DNA from: Corallococcus sp. AS-1-6
GTDB taxonomy: Bacteria; Myxococcota; Myxococcia; Myxococcales; Myxococcaceae
Length of the DNA: 64,000 nt
Direction: 5' to 3'
Assembly (NCBI RefSeq): GCF_020037015.1
Contig: NZ_JAIQDE010000029.1
Coordinates: forward strand, 1 to 64,000
Position 1 is the first letter of the stretch; each line of letters starts with the position of its first letter. A program made the position numbers and the translations under genes. Under the pieces are notes generated by a model that had not been told where the DNA came from, searched no databases, and worked only from the letters and a program-made list of their open reading frames with translations. Positions 14,716 to 24,534 of the stretch are shown piece by piece.

Positions 14716-15054
14716 GTGTCCAGCGTAGAGGCCGGGCTGCGTGACCTCATCCGCACCCTGGTGCGCGAGGAGCTGGTGGCGCTCAACGGGGATGCAGCTC
14801 ACCGCGAGCTGGTGCAGGCGGGGCCTCCCGGGAGTACCAGCCCGGACGGCCAGCCTCCGCTCGACAAGGCCATCTACACCGCCGAGGAGGTGTCCCGCCT
14901 TCTCGGGTGCAGCCTCAAGGCCGTGTATGCGAAGGCCTCGCGCGGCCAGCTTCCAGGCGTCTTCCGCGTGGGCCGCTCGCTGCGATTCCGTGGGCGCGAG
15001 TTGTTACCGTTCATTCTCGAAGGGCGTGTGCCGTCGCCGAGGAGGTCTCGGTGA
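14716..15054 (+). CDS. Excisionase-type helix-turn-helix protein
   Basis: A 112-residue protein. From residue ~53, Tyr-Thr-Ala-Glu-Glu-Val-Ser-Arg-Leu-Leu-Gly then Val-Tyr-Ala-Lys-Ala-Ser-Arg-Gly and Phe-Arg-Val-Gly-Arg-Ser match the MerR-like DNA-binding fold of AlpA/Xis proteins (helix_turn_helix_17). The N-terminal 50 residues are a predicted helix plus linker. It starts at GTG 14716 after GGGAGG. Its TGA overlaps the integrase ATG (TGATG), so the two are translationally coupled. Likely role: directing excision and/or regulating the integrase. Confidence 0.82.
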   Translation: MSSVEAGLRDLIRTLVREELVALNGDAAHRELVQAGPPGSTSPDGQPPLDKAIYTAEEVSRLLGCSLKAVYAKASRGQLPGVFRVGRSLRFRGRELLPFILEGRVPSPRRSR

Positions 15055-16211
15055 TGAGCGTGAAGGTCAGGGAGTACAAGAAGCGCGGCAAGAGCGGATG
15101 GGAGGTGGACATCATGTTCAAGTGGCCCGATGGCGAGCTGTACCGTGAGCGCGTGAAGGCTCCGGTGGGCTCCAAGTCGGGCGCGAAGGTGTGGGGCGAG
15201 CGGCGGCAGGCGGAACTGCTCACTCGCGGTAAGCAGGTCAAGGAGGAGATGAAGACGAAGCGGGAGGTCCCCACGGTGGAGGAGTTCTTCCCCCGGTTCA
15301 TCGAGGGCTACGCGAAGGCCAACCGGCAGAAGCCGTCCGGGGTGGACAGCAAGGAGTCGCATTTCCGCAACCACCTGCTGCCCCGGTTCGGGACGAAGCG
15401 GCTGGACGCCCTCGCTGACGAGGACGTGCAGAAGCTCAAGGCGGCTCTCCAGGACCGCAGCGTGAAGACGGTGAACAACTGCCTCTCCACGCTCTCGACG
15501 ATGTTGAAGGTCGCGGTGAAGTGGAAGGTCATCGAGCGGATGCCGGTGGAGGTCGAGCACCTCAAGGCGGCGGACAGCACCGTCGATTTCTACGAGGTGG
15601 AGGATTATGAGCGACTGGTACAAGCCGCCGAGAAGCTCGGCCCGGCGCAGCAGCTCGCAGTACTGCTCGGCGGTGACGCGGGCCTGCGCATGGGGGAGAT
15701 GATCGCGCTGGAGTGGAGCGACGTGGACCTCAAGCGCGGGCTACTCAAGGTGCAGCGCTCAGACTGGAAGGGGCACGTCAATCTCCCCAAGGGCGGGCGG
15801 CCCCGTGAGGTGCCGCTGACACGCGCCCTGGCGTCGGCGCTCGTGCGTGCCCGTCACCTCCGAGGTGAGCGGGTGCTCTACCGCGAGGATGGGACGCCGG
15901 TGTCCCAGCAGACGGTGCGGAGCTGGATGTCCGCAGCGCAGAAGCGGGCCGGGCTCAAGGTGACGGGGGCGCTCCACATCCTCCGCCACACCTTCTGTAG
16001 CCACCTGGCCATGCGGGGCGTGCCTCCTCTCTCGATCAAGGAGCTGGCAGGCCACCGCAGCCTCCGCACCACCATGCGGTACATGCACCTGGGGAAGGGG
16101 GAGAAGCACCTCGCTATCCAGATGCTGGAGGAGGGGCGGGATGCGTCTCCGGCTTGGAGACATTGTGGAGACGAGAAGGAGCCAGAAAGCACCAGGGCCG
16201 GAAACCGCTGA
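15054..16211 (+). CDS. Tyrosine recombinase (integrase) of the tRNA-Glu element
   Basis: A 385-residue phage-type integrase. It has an N-terminal arm-binding region (1-70), a SAM-like core-binding domain (about 73-165) and a catalytic domain (about 180-350). Catalytic residues are visible: Arg212 in Gly-Leu-Arg-Met-Gly-Glu, Lys246, His308-x-x-Arg311, His334 in Ala-Gly-His-Arg-Ser, and nucleophile Tyr343 in Met-Arg-Tyr-Met-His. The set is complete, so it should be active. ATG 15054 overlaps the excisionase stop. The stop codon is 27 bp from the attachment core, and a candidate arm site lies inside the 3' coding end. Confidence 0.93.
   Translation: MSVKVREYKKRGKSGWEVDIMFKWPDGELYRERVKAPVGSKSGAKVWGERRQAELLTRGKQVKEEMKTKREVPTVEEFFPRFIEGYAKANRQKPSGVDSKESHFRNHLLPRFGTKRLDALADEDVQKLKAALQDRSVKTVNNCLSTLSTMLKVAVKWKVIERMPVEVEHLKAADSTVDFYEVEDYERLVQAAEKLGPAQQLAVLLGGDAGLRMGEMIALEWSDVDLKRGLLKVQRSDWKGHVNLPKGGRPREVPLTRALASALVRARHLRGERVLYREDGTPVSQQTVRSWMSAAQKRAGLKVTGALHILRHTFCSHLAMRGVPPLSIKELAGHRSLRTTMRYMHLGKGEKHLAIQMLEEGRDASPAWRHCGDEKEPESTRAGNR
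16153..16173. promoter_or_regulatory. Candidate integrase arm-binding site, right arm
   Basis: TTGGAGAC-ATT-GTGGAGAC, a one-mismatch copy of 9449-9469 in the same orientation, placed within the integrase 3' coding end and 66 bp inside the core repeat. Confidence 0.5.
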
Positions 16212-16232
16212 AGTTTCAGCAGCTTCCGGCCC
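16195..16232 (-). terminator. Terminator hairpin after tRNA-Glu
   Basis: Arms of about 18 bases starting GGGCCGGAA pair with a few mismatches around a short loop. On the minus strand GGTGCTTTCTGG follows. It is the element-borne counterpart of the hairpin at 9251-9287. Confidence 0.5.
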
Positions 16233-16238
16233 CAGTTA

Positions 16239-16267
16239 CAGTGTCCCCGACGGGATTCGAACCCGTG
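16239..16267. repeat. Attachment site, right (within tRNA-Glu 3' end)
   Basis: 29 bp identical to 9296-9324. It covers the acceptor 3' strand and T-arm of the intact tRNA-Glu and three bases beyond the tRNA end. Confidence 0.9.
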
Positions 16268-16314
16268 TTACCGGCTTGAAAGGCCAGCGTCCTGGGCCTC
16301 TAGACGACGGGGAC
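16242..16314 (-). tRNA. tRNA-Glu (anticodon TTC)
   Basis: Seventy-three nucleotides fold as a cloverleaf: acceptor arms GTCCCCG/CGGGGAC, T-arm with GGTTCGAATCC, and anticodon loop CTTTCAA with TTC at 16278-16280. CCA is not encoded. It is the integration target of the element and lies 12 bp downstream of tRNA-Lys, so the two are probably cotranscribed. Confidence 0.95.
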
Positions 16315-16326
16315 GTCGTCACTGCT

Positions 16327-16399
<73 letters not shown>

Positions 16400-16584
16400 G
16401 CTATTCTTTTTTGCACCGGCTGCGGATCCGCCAGCGGCCCCGCGAGGCGCTTCCTACCAGCAGCGCCCGGGGAGTTCCACTGGCGATCGCAGTCGCCCCT
16501 TCCTGACACCGTCCGTCCTGGCCCTGGTGAACATCCGCCCCCAGCGCCCCTCCGCCCGTCAGGGCTCGGCGCTATACAAGGGGC

Positions 16585-17124
16585 ATGTCCCAGGAAGTCT
16601 CCGAACCGCCCGACGACAGCCCCGAGGACGAAGAGGCAGGGGAGCAGGCCCCGTTCCGCCGCTACCTCACCCGCACGGGCGCCGAGCGCATGCACCGCGA
16701 ACTGCTCCAGCTCCTCAACGAGGCCCGCCCCAAGGTCACCGCCGAGGTCTCCGCCGCCGCCGCACAGGGCGACCGTTCAGAAAACGCCGAATACATCTAC
16801 GGCAAGAAGCGCCTGAGGGAGATCGACCGGCGCATCCGCTTCCTCTCGAAGCGTCTGGATACCGCCACCATCGTCACCCCCTCGGAACAGGGGGATCGCT
16901 CGAAAGTCTACTTCGGCGCCACCGTCACCCTGGAGGACGAGGCCGGAAGCCGCAGCACGTACCAGATTGTCGGTTCGGACGAGATCGACGCCTCCGGAGG
17001 CCGCATCAGCGTCGAGTCACCCATGGGCCGCGCGCTCCTTCGCAAGGCCCTGGGCGACACCGTGGAGGTGCGGCGCCCACGGGGTGAGATTGAACTCACC
17101 CTGGTGGACATCCGCTACGACTAG
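16585..17124 (+). CDS. greB: Transcription elongation factor GreB
   Basis: A 179-residue GreA/GreB-family factor that stimulates RNA polymerase to cleave backtracked transcripts. It has the N-terminal coiled coil (about 25-100), with the highly conserved Gln-Gly-Asp-Arg-Ser-Glu-Asn-Ala-Glu-Tyr at the tip, and the C-terminal FKBP-like domain with Ser-Pro-Met-Gly-Arg-Ala-Leu-Leu. Tyr-Ile-Tyr-Gly-Lys-Lys-Arg after the tip is typical of GreB rather than GreA. An acidic extension of about 20 residues precedes the coil. The next gene begins 10 bp downstream. Confidence 0.92.
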   Translation: MSQEVSEPPDDSPEDEEAGEQAPFRRYLTRTGAERMHRELLQLLNEARPKVTAEVSAAAAQGDRSENAEYIYGKKRLREIDRRIRFLSKRLDTATIVTPSEQGDRSKVYFGATVTLEDEAGSRSTYQIVGSDEIDASGGRISVESPMGRALLRKALGDTVEVRRPRGEIELTLVDIRYD

Positions 17125-17133
17125 GACGCCCCC

Positions 17134-18129
17134 ATGCCCCGGACACCCGAGCTCAGCGCCCATGCCCGCCGCACCTATTCGCGCCTGAACAGCGCGGACC
17201 TGGCCGCGTCCGCGGAGGAGTCCCTGTCCCTGGATGACCTGGGCCTGGAGGCCGGTGGCGACCGCGTGAGCCTGGCGTTCGGCACCTACAGCCGCGAGGG
17301 CCTGGAGCACGCCCTCCAGGCCTACGGCTTCGCGCAGCGCCTGGAAGAGCGCGTGGGCCCTGTCGAGCTGCGCCTGTCCTGCCAGGACCCGTTCCAGCCG
17401 CGCATCACCGTCCTGAGCCGCCGCTACCACTCGCCCGTCGTGGACCTGTCCCTGCGCCAGGCCGCGGGCGCGGAGGTCGGCTTCACCCGCACAGCGGCGG
17501 AGGCCCGGCTGCTCTTCGTGGACAGCCTCCTGCTGCAACACCCGGGGCGCCCCTTCGACTGGAACCGCCCGCCGCTCCCCGGACAGCTCCACCCCGGACT
17601 CTCCCTGTCGCGCGACCTGCTGGAGCTGCTGCACCTCATGGCCCGCCGCATCGGCGCGGAGGGCGTGGCGCTGATGCCCGCGACCTTCTCCGCCGCTTGC
17701 GTCTACGAGCGGAGCTTCACCTTCGCGGACGGCGCCGCGCAGGGGCACTTCAGCGCCCTTCGCCGCGCGGGCCGCGGCTGGCCCCGCTGGCTCCTGGCGT
17801 GGGCGGTGGAGCTGGGCTGCATGCGCGACGCCCAGGGACAGCCGGCCCTCTTCACGCCCAAGCCGATGATCAGCCCCCTGTCCCGGCGGGTGGCCCGTCG
17901 GCTCGACACGCGCGGCTGGCAGCGCGCATGGCGCTTCCACTCGAAGCAGGTCCTGTCGCTGGACGAAGAGTCGCTCCAGGCGCGCTTCCCCTGGGCCCGC
18001 ATGCCCCCCGGCCCTCCGCCGGAGAGGGTGGTGGAGGTCCTGGGGTATGATCCGCTGGCGCCCGCGTCGCCGTACCAGGACGCCTGCGAGCCCGCGCCCG
18101 CTCCGCTGCGCACGGCCGCGACCTCCTGA
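17134..18129 (+). CDS. Hypothetical protein, 331 aa
   Basis: A soluble protein without signal peptide or membrane helices, 10 bp after greB and probably cotranscribed. It is rich in Arg, Leu and Pro. A central segment (Ala-Arg-Arg-Ile-Gly-Ala-Glu-Gly-Val-Ala-Leu-Met-Pro-Ala) faintly resembles CoA/acetyl-transferase-like folds, but I cannot place it. No catalytic motif is evident. Confidence 0.65.
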   Translation: MPRTPELSAHARRTYSRLNSADLAASAEESLSLDDLGLEAGGDRVSLAFGTYSREGLEHALQAYGFAQRLEERVGPVELRLSCQDPFQPRITVLSRRYHSPVVDLSLRQAAGAEVGFTRTAAEARLLFVDSLLLQHPGRPFDWNRPPLPGQLHPGLSLSRDLLELLHLMARRIGAEGVALMPATFSAACVYERSFTFADGAAQGHFSALRRAGRGWPRWLLAWAVELGCMRDAQGQPALFTPKPMISPLSRRVARRLDTRGWQRAWRFHSKQVLSLDEESLQARFPWARMPPGPPPERVVEVLGYDPLAPASPYQDACEPAPAPLRTAATS

Positions 18130-18319
18130 GGGCCCGCTGTAGCGCCCTGTTCCCCTCGCCGGAACGGCCGTGCTGTTTCGGACGGACCTTCGCGCTTTCA
18201 GACGGGAATGCGGCTGGTGGCCCCTCGTTCGGTGCCTATATTGAGCGGCGTTGGTCCTCCATGGTCGTCGCTCGCCGTCAGCAATCGCACCCGAACCAGG
18301 TCAGGTCGCGAAGCCCTCG

Positions 18320-19639
18320 ATGCGAAAGAACTTCATCCTCGACACGAACGTCCTCCTCCATGACCCCCGCAGCATCTACGGGTTCAAGGACAACAACGTC
18401 ATCATCCCCATCTACGTCATCGAGGAGATCGATCAGTTCAAGCGCGATCTCTCCGAGCTGGGGCGCAACGCGCGGCTGGTGGCGCGCTACCTGGACTCCT
18501 TCCGCGCCGAGGGCTCCTTGAAGGAGGGCGTCCCGCTGCCGCACGGCGGGATGCTCCGCGTGGCCTTCACCGACCGTTCGCTGCCGTCCTCCATGGCGGA
18601 CGGCAACCTGGTGGACAACCGCATCCTCGCGGTGGCCCTGGACATGATGGAGACCGAGCCGGAGACCCAGGCCGTCTTCATCACCAAGGACACCAACCTG
18701 CGCATCCGCGCCGACGCCCTGGGCCTGTCCGCCCAGGACTTCGACACCGAGCGCGTGGAGATCACCGACCTCTACACCGGCTTCACGGAGCTGCTCGTCC
18801 CCACGGAGATGGTGGATCAGCTCTACAAGCCCGGCGGTGAGGTGGAGGTGCCCGCCCAGGACCGGCTCTTCCCCAACCAGTTGGTGCTGCTCAAGGACGA
18901 GCTGAACCCGTCCCACACCGCCATGGCCCGCTTCAACGGCGCCAAGGCGCGGCTCGTGCCGCTCGCGCGCAACAGCAAGGAAGGCACCTGGGGCATCCGG
19001 CCGCGCAACATGGAGCAGGCCTTCTGCCTGGACCTGCTGCTCAATGACGACATCAAGCTCGTGACGATCGTCGGCAAGGCGGGCACGGGCAAGACGCTGC
19101 TCGCCATCGCCGCGGGCCTGCAGAAGGTGACGGAGGAGGGGCTGTACCACAAGCTGCTGGTCAGCCGTCCCATCTTCCCCCTGGGCCGGGACATCGGCTA
19201 CCTGCCCGGCAGCGTCGAGGAGAAGCTCAACCCCTGGATGCAGCCCATCTTCGACAACGTCGAGTTCCTCATGAACCTGAGCCGCGCGGACAAGAAGGCC
19301 GGGCGCGGCCACCATGAGCTCATCGACCTGGGGCTGATGGAGATCGAACCGCTCACGTACATCCGCGGGCGCAGCATCCCCAACCAGTTCATCATCGTGG
19401 ACGAGGCGCAGAACCTCACCCCGCACGAGGTGAAGACCATCCTCACCCGCGTGGGCGACAACACGAAGATCATCCTCACCGGCGACCCGTTCCAGATCGA
19501 CAACCCGTACGTGGACTCCACGAACAACGGGCTCGTCCACGTGGTCAACCGCTTCAAGAACGAGAAGATCGCCGGCCACATCACCATGGCCAAGGGCGAG
19601 CGCAGCATGCTGGCCGAGTTGGCGGCCAACCTGCTGTAG
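18320..19639 (+). CDS. PIN-PhoH fusion ATPase (PhoH2/YlaK type)
   Basis: A 439-residue fusion. Residues 4-140 are a PIN ribonuclease-like domain starting Phe-Ile-Leu-Asp-Thr-Asn-Val-Leu with further acidic residues (Glu-Glu-Ile-Asp, Asp-Asn-Arg-Ile). Residues ~230-439 are a PhoH P-loop domain with Walker A Gly-Lys-Ala-Gly-Thr-Gly-Lys-Thr near 250 and Walker B Ile-Ile-Val-Asp-Glu-Ala-Gln-Asn. PhoH2 proteins are known as RNA-unwinding and RNA-cleaving enzymes, sometimes with a small antitoxin; no antitoxin ORF is seen upstream. ATG 18320 is chosen because the protein then begins at the PIN domain; the GTG/ATG starts near 18251 add unlikely sequence. Confidence 0.9.
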   Translation: MRKNFILDTNVLLHDPRSIYGFKDNNVIIPIYVIEEIDQFKRDLSELGRNARLVARYLDSFRAEGSLKEGVPLPHGGMLRVAFTDRSLPSSMADGNLVDNRILAVALDMMETEPETQAVFITKDTNLRIRADALGLSAQDFDTERVEITDLYTGFTELLVPTEMVDQLYKPGGEVEVPAQDRLFPNQLVLLKDELNPSHTAMARFNGAKARLVPLARNSKEGTWGIRPRNMEQAFCLDLLLNDDIKLVTIVGKAGTGKTLLAIAAGLQKVTEEGLYHKLLVSRPIFPLGRDIGYLPGSVEEKLNPWMQPIFDNVEFLMNLSRADKKAGRGHHELIDLGLMEIEPLTYIRGRSIPNQFIIVDEAQNLTPHEVKTILTRVGDNTKIILTGDPFQIDNPYVDSTNNGLVHVVNRFKNEKIAGHITMAKGERSMLAELAANLL

Positions 19640-19673
19640 AGCGCCGAAGGCCCTCGCCTGATAGAGACGTGTC

Positions 19674-19991
19674 ATGACCCAGGACGGCACCGACAAGCCC
19701 GACACCCCCGCCGAGGAGAAGAAGCCCCTCGTCGAGTACCCCTCCGTCTACGAGTACAAGGTGATGGGCAAGGCGACGGTCGAGGAGACGCCCGGCTTCG
19801 AGGAGCACGTGCGCTCGATCTTCCGGCGGAAGCTCGGCTCGGAGGTCTCCCCGGACTCCATCCACGTGCAGCACAGCCGCAAGGGGAAGTTCGTGTCCCT
19901 GAGCGTGTCCGTGCTGCTCCTGTCCGAGGAGCAGCGCCGGGCCATCTACGCCGAGCTGCACCAGGATCCGCGCATCGTCTACTACCTGTGA
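19674..19991 (+). CDS. DUF493/YbeD-family protein
   Basis: A 105-residue protein with a disordered acidic N-terminus and an alpha/beta domain of the YbeD/DUF493 type: Tyr-Pro-Ser-Val-Tyr-Glu-Tyr-Lys-Val-Met-Gly near 22-32, then Val-Ser-Leu-Ser-Val-like strands and Gln-Asp-Pro-Arg-Ile-Val-Tyr-Tyr-Leu at the end. YbeD is an ACT-like small regulator whose partner is not settled. It is 34 bp downstream of the PhoH gene, so possibly one operon. Confidence 0.8.
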   Translation: MTQDGTDKPDTPAEEKKPLVEYPSVYEYKVMGKATVEETPGFEEHVRSIFRRKLGSEVSPDSIHVQHSRKGKFVSLSVSVLLLSEEQRRAIYAELHQDPRIVYYL

Positions 19992-20078
19992 GGCAGGCGG
20001 TGCGCGGGCGGATGCCCCAGGGTGCCCGGAGGCCGCCGGCGGCTGGAAGTCCGGCCGGGGTGCGTATATGAGGGTGGA

Positions 20079-20840
20079 ATGAGTCCCGCCGAGCACTTCC
20101 CGCTGTACCACCCGCCGGGGGCGCAGCGCGCGTTCGGATCAGACGACGCCACGCGCCGCTTCGCCAAGGTGGCCCAGTTGGAGCAGGGCTCCCGCGTGCT
20201 GGTGCTCGGCTGTGGTCCGGAGGGCCACGCCGCCGTGCTGCTGGCCCAGGAGCTCAAGTGCTCCGTGGTGGCCGTGGACACGGACGAGGCCCTGGTGTCT
20301 CCCATCCGCGAGCGCGTGCGCACCCAGGGCCTGGCGGACCGCATTGAAGTGCGCCGCGTGGCGCCGGACGCGCTGGGCATGCTGGACGGCCCCTTCCACG
20401 GCATCCTCGTGCCGGGGCGCGTGCAGTACCCGCTGGACGTGGCGCTGCGCACGTTCCGCCCGCTGTTGGGCAAGCGCGGCCGCGTGGGCTTCACCTTCCC
20501 GGCGCGCGTGGGCCGCTTCACGCCCAAGCCCGTGCTGGACTTCTGGGAGAAGCGCCTGGGCGCGCCGCTGCTGTTGCCGCGCGAGCTGCTCCAGGCGCTG
20601 GAGAACGCCGGCTTCGAGCCGGAGTCCGTGGAGTCACTGCACGACACGGAGCTGGACGCGCTCTACAAGGACATGGAAGCGCACCTGCCGGAAGGCGCCG
20701 CGCCGGAGAGCGCCACCTTCCGCGAGGAGCTGGCCCTGCACCGCGAGCACAACCAGAAGCCGGGCGTCAGCTACGCGTTCGCCGTGGGCCGCCGCAAGGA
20801 GCCGGGCGAGAAGCCCCCGGCGTCGCGCGACCGCGGCTGA
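20079..20840 (+). CDS. SAM-dependent methyltransferase
   Basis: A 253-residue class I methyltransferase. Motif I is Val-Leu-Val-Leu-Gly-Cys-Gly-Pro-Glu-Gly (about 44-53), followed by an acidic second-strand end Ala-Val-Asp-Thr-Asp. Later segments match the Rossmann core, but the substrate is unknown. ATG 20079 follows GGTGGA; the upstream frame from 20022 is less likely. No neighbour explains the substrate. Confidence 0.75.
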   Translation: MSPAEHFPLYHPPGAQRAFGSDDATRRFAKVAQLEQGSRVLVLGCGPEGHAAVLLAQELKCSVVAVDTDEALVSPIRERVRTQGLADRIEVRRVAPDALGMLDGPFHGILVPGRVQYPLDVALRTFRPLLGKRGRVGFTFPARVGRFTPKPVLDFWEKRLGAPLLLPRELLQALENAGFEPESVESLHDTELDALYKDMEAHLPEGAAPESATFREELALHREHNQKPGVSYAFAVGRRKEPGEKPPASRDRG

Positions 20841-20906
20841 AGTCCGCTGGAGTCTTGATGCGTGGGGGAGGGCCCGGGATGCCTGGGCCCTTCAACCGCC
20901 AGGGGA

Positions 20907-21995
20907 CTACTGCACGCCGTTGAAGTCGAGCAGCTCGATGGACTCGGGCGCCACGGACAGGGTGACCTGCTCGCGGTAGCCGGCCGCGTCGCCGCCGACC
21001 TGGAAGGGCATGGGGCGCGCGAAGCGGATGGTGACCTCGCGGGCGTGGAAGTCGTGCAGGCCTTCCGGCGCCCAGCGGCCGTTCCAGAGGCGGGGCAGGT
21101 TGGCCAGCACCTGCGTGGGCGACACCTGGCCCAGGCGCAACTGCAGGAAGCCCCGGCGGTCATTCGCGTGGGGGAACATGCGGAAGCCGTAGCCGTAGAA
21201 GGGCATGGTGCCCGCGGCGGCCATCATCAGCTTGCCCCGGAAGAGCACCGCGCCCGGCGCCAGCGGCGCGCCCACCGTCTGGCCCTCCGCGCCCAGGCGG
21301 TAGGCCTCCGACGCACCGTTGACGACCTCGCACTCCACCAGCACGGAGCTGGTGAGGTAGTGCGGCACCGTCTTGAAGGCCACCGCGGAGAAGTAGCCGC
21401 CACCGCCGGACATGACCCGCTTGAACATGCCCTTGCCCAGCGACTCCTTCACGGAGATGTAGTCGTTGAGCACCTTGCCGTCCACGCCCAGGCCCGCGAA
21501 GGGCGCGCGCTGGCCGTCCACCTGCACCAGGTCCATGGTGCGCACGCTGGGGAACTCCGCCGCGCGGGCGCGCACCACGTCGTTGAGGATGCCGTCGCCC
21601 CGGGTGCTGGAGGCGTTGACGAACGCCGCGATGCCGTTGCCCGTGCCCAGCTTGAGGATGCCGAAGCGCGGCGCGGCCTGGCCGGCGAACTTCCCGCGCG
21701 GGCCCACCTGCTGCAGCACCTCGTTGACGAAGCCCATGAAGGTGCCGTCGCCGCCGCCGGTGAAGACGGTGGGGTAGCCCCGCTCCAGCACCGTCTGCGC
21801 GATGCGCCGCGCGTCCAGCGGCGAGCGCGACAGGAACAGGTCCTCCTCCGGCACCACGTGCGACAGCAGCTTGACGACCCGGGCGTCCACCTTGCGGGCG
21901 TTCGCGTTCAGCAGCACCGCGACCTTCGGTTCGGCGGACGGGAGCGCCGCGGGGGAGCGGCGGAAGTCCGTGGAACGCAGGGGCTGAACCAGCAT
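20907..21995 (-). CDS. Diacylglycerol-kinase-family lipid kinase
   Basis: A 362-residue protein of the DAGK catalytic family (YegS/DgkB/sphingosine-kinase-like). The nucleotide-binding signature is Gly-Gly-Gly-Asp-Gly-Thr-Phe (80-86), preceded by the Leu-Leu-Asn-Ala-Asn-Ala strand (28-33) and followed by Lys-Leu-Gly-Thr-Gly-Asn. It should phosphorylate a lipid at the membrane surface. ATG 21995 has CTGGAG upstream; the frame to 22067 adds 24 unconvincing residues. It is transcribed away from dnaK. Confidence 0.85.
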   Translation of the reverse strand: MLVQPLRSTDFRRSPAALPSAEPKVAVLLNANARKVDARVVKLLSHVVPEEDLFLSRSPLDARRIAQTVLERGYPTVFTGGGDGTFMGFVNEVLQQVGPRGKFAGQAAPRFGILKLGTGNGIAAFVNASSTRGDGILNDVVRARAAEFPSVRTMDLVQVDGQRAPFAGLGVDGKVLNDYISVKESLGKGMFKRVMSGGGGYFSAVAFKTVPHYLTSSVLVECEVVNGASEAYRLGAEGQTVGAPLAPGAVLFRGKLMMAAAGTMPFYGYGFRMFPHANDRRGFLQLRLGQVSPTQVLANLPRLWNGRWAPEGLHDFHAREVTIRFARPMPFQVGGDAAGYREQVTLSVAPESIELLDFNGVQ

Positions 21996-22400
21996 GGACG
22001 ACTCCAGAGGGGCGGGGAGCGGTATGACAGCGATGACGCGGTTCAGACTGTGCACTTTTCTCGCCAACCCCTGACGCGGGGTGTCAGGGCGGCGGGTTGA
22101 AGTGATTCCGAGGGGTTGAACGGTCCGCTGGTGTCCAAAATGCCCGCCCGGTTGCTACCGCGGGGTGACGGCGGTGTAGAGCGCGTTACGCACCCGTGGC
22201 GTCCGGATGGCGTTCCGGTGACGCGGGGGCGGCCGGGCCTGCGCACTGCGCTACGCAGCAGCCGTCATCACCTTTGCGCTGGGTGCCCGGGCCTACGGGG
22301 AAACCCGCCCTCGCGTTTGACAGGCCGGGGGGGGTGGTTACGTTGGGCTTACATCGGGATTTCGCAGGAAAAACGCAGTCTTTTCCAGAGGATGGGAACC
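21996..22400. other. 405-bp divergent upstream region of dnaK and the lipid kinase
   Basis: Non-coding in both directions apart from antisense-like frames. It contains the candidate dnaK promoter at 22317-22344. I see no clear CIRCE-type inverted repeat. Confidence 0.5.
22317..22344 (+). promoter_or_regulatory. Candidate promoter of dnaK
   Basis: TTGACA at 22317-22322 and TACGTT at 22339-22344 with 16-bp spacing, 57 bp before the chosen GTG. The -35 is perfect and the -10 weak. No convincing sigma-32 consensus was seen. Confidence 0.38.
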
Positions 22401-24314
<1,914 letters not shown>

Positions 24315-24358
24315 CGACGTGAGCCTCCCGCCCCTCGGCGGGGGCTGAAGTCCCAAGG

Positions 24359-24397
24359 GCCGGTGCTCCGACGAGGGGCGCCGGCCTTCTTCTTTTC
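24359..24397 (+). terminator. Intrinsic terminator after dnaK
   Basis: GGCCGG (24359-24364) pairs with CCGGCC (24382-24387), with further G/C-rich pairing inside, and is followed by TTCTTCTTTT. It is 45 bp after the dnaK stop. Confidence 0.7.
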
Positions 24398-24534
24398 TCC
24401 GCGGCGGTGGACGGGTGTGCCGCGCGCGGGATGAGGGCCGGGAGCAACCCCGCGAATTCACGCGGGCCCGGGGTGGCGGAGGCGCTGCAAGGGGAGGGCG
24501 GGTTCCTCGCAGTCCACCCCGAAGGTGTCCCGCC

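Larger units (their letters stand above)
9296..16267. mobile_element. tRNA-Glu-integrated element with tyrosine recombinase
   Basis: The element is bounded by a 29-bp direct repeat of the tRNA-Glu 3' end (9296-9324 and 16239-16267). It encodes its own integrase and excisionase next to the intact-tRNA end. Integration at a tRNA 3' end rebuilds the gene from the element's copy and leaves the displaced 3' fragment at the far end, exactly as seen. Inside are an HNH nuclease, two mid-sized unknown proteins and several small ORFs. There are no recognisable phage structural, replication or conjugation genes, so it is a small cargo-bearing integrative element or a prophage-derived satellite. Confidence 0.88.

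Noticed and set aside
22116-22391. Upstream extension of dnaK to an earlier start
   Set aside because: The extra ~90 residues are Arg/Pro-rich, would include the promoter region, and DnaK proteins start at the Gly-Ile-Asp-Leu-Gly-Thr segment.
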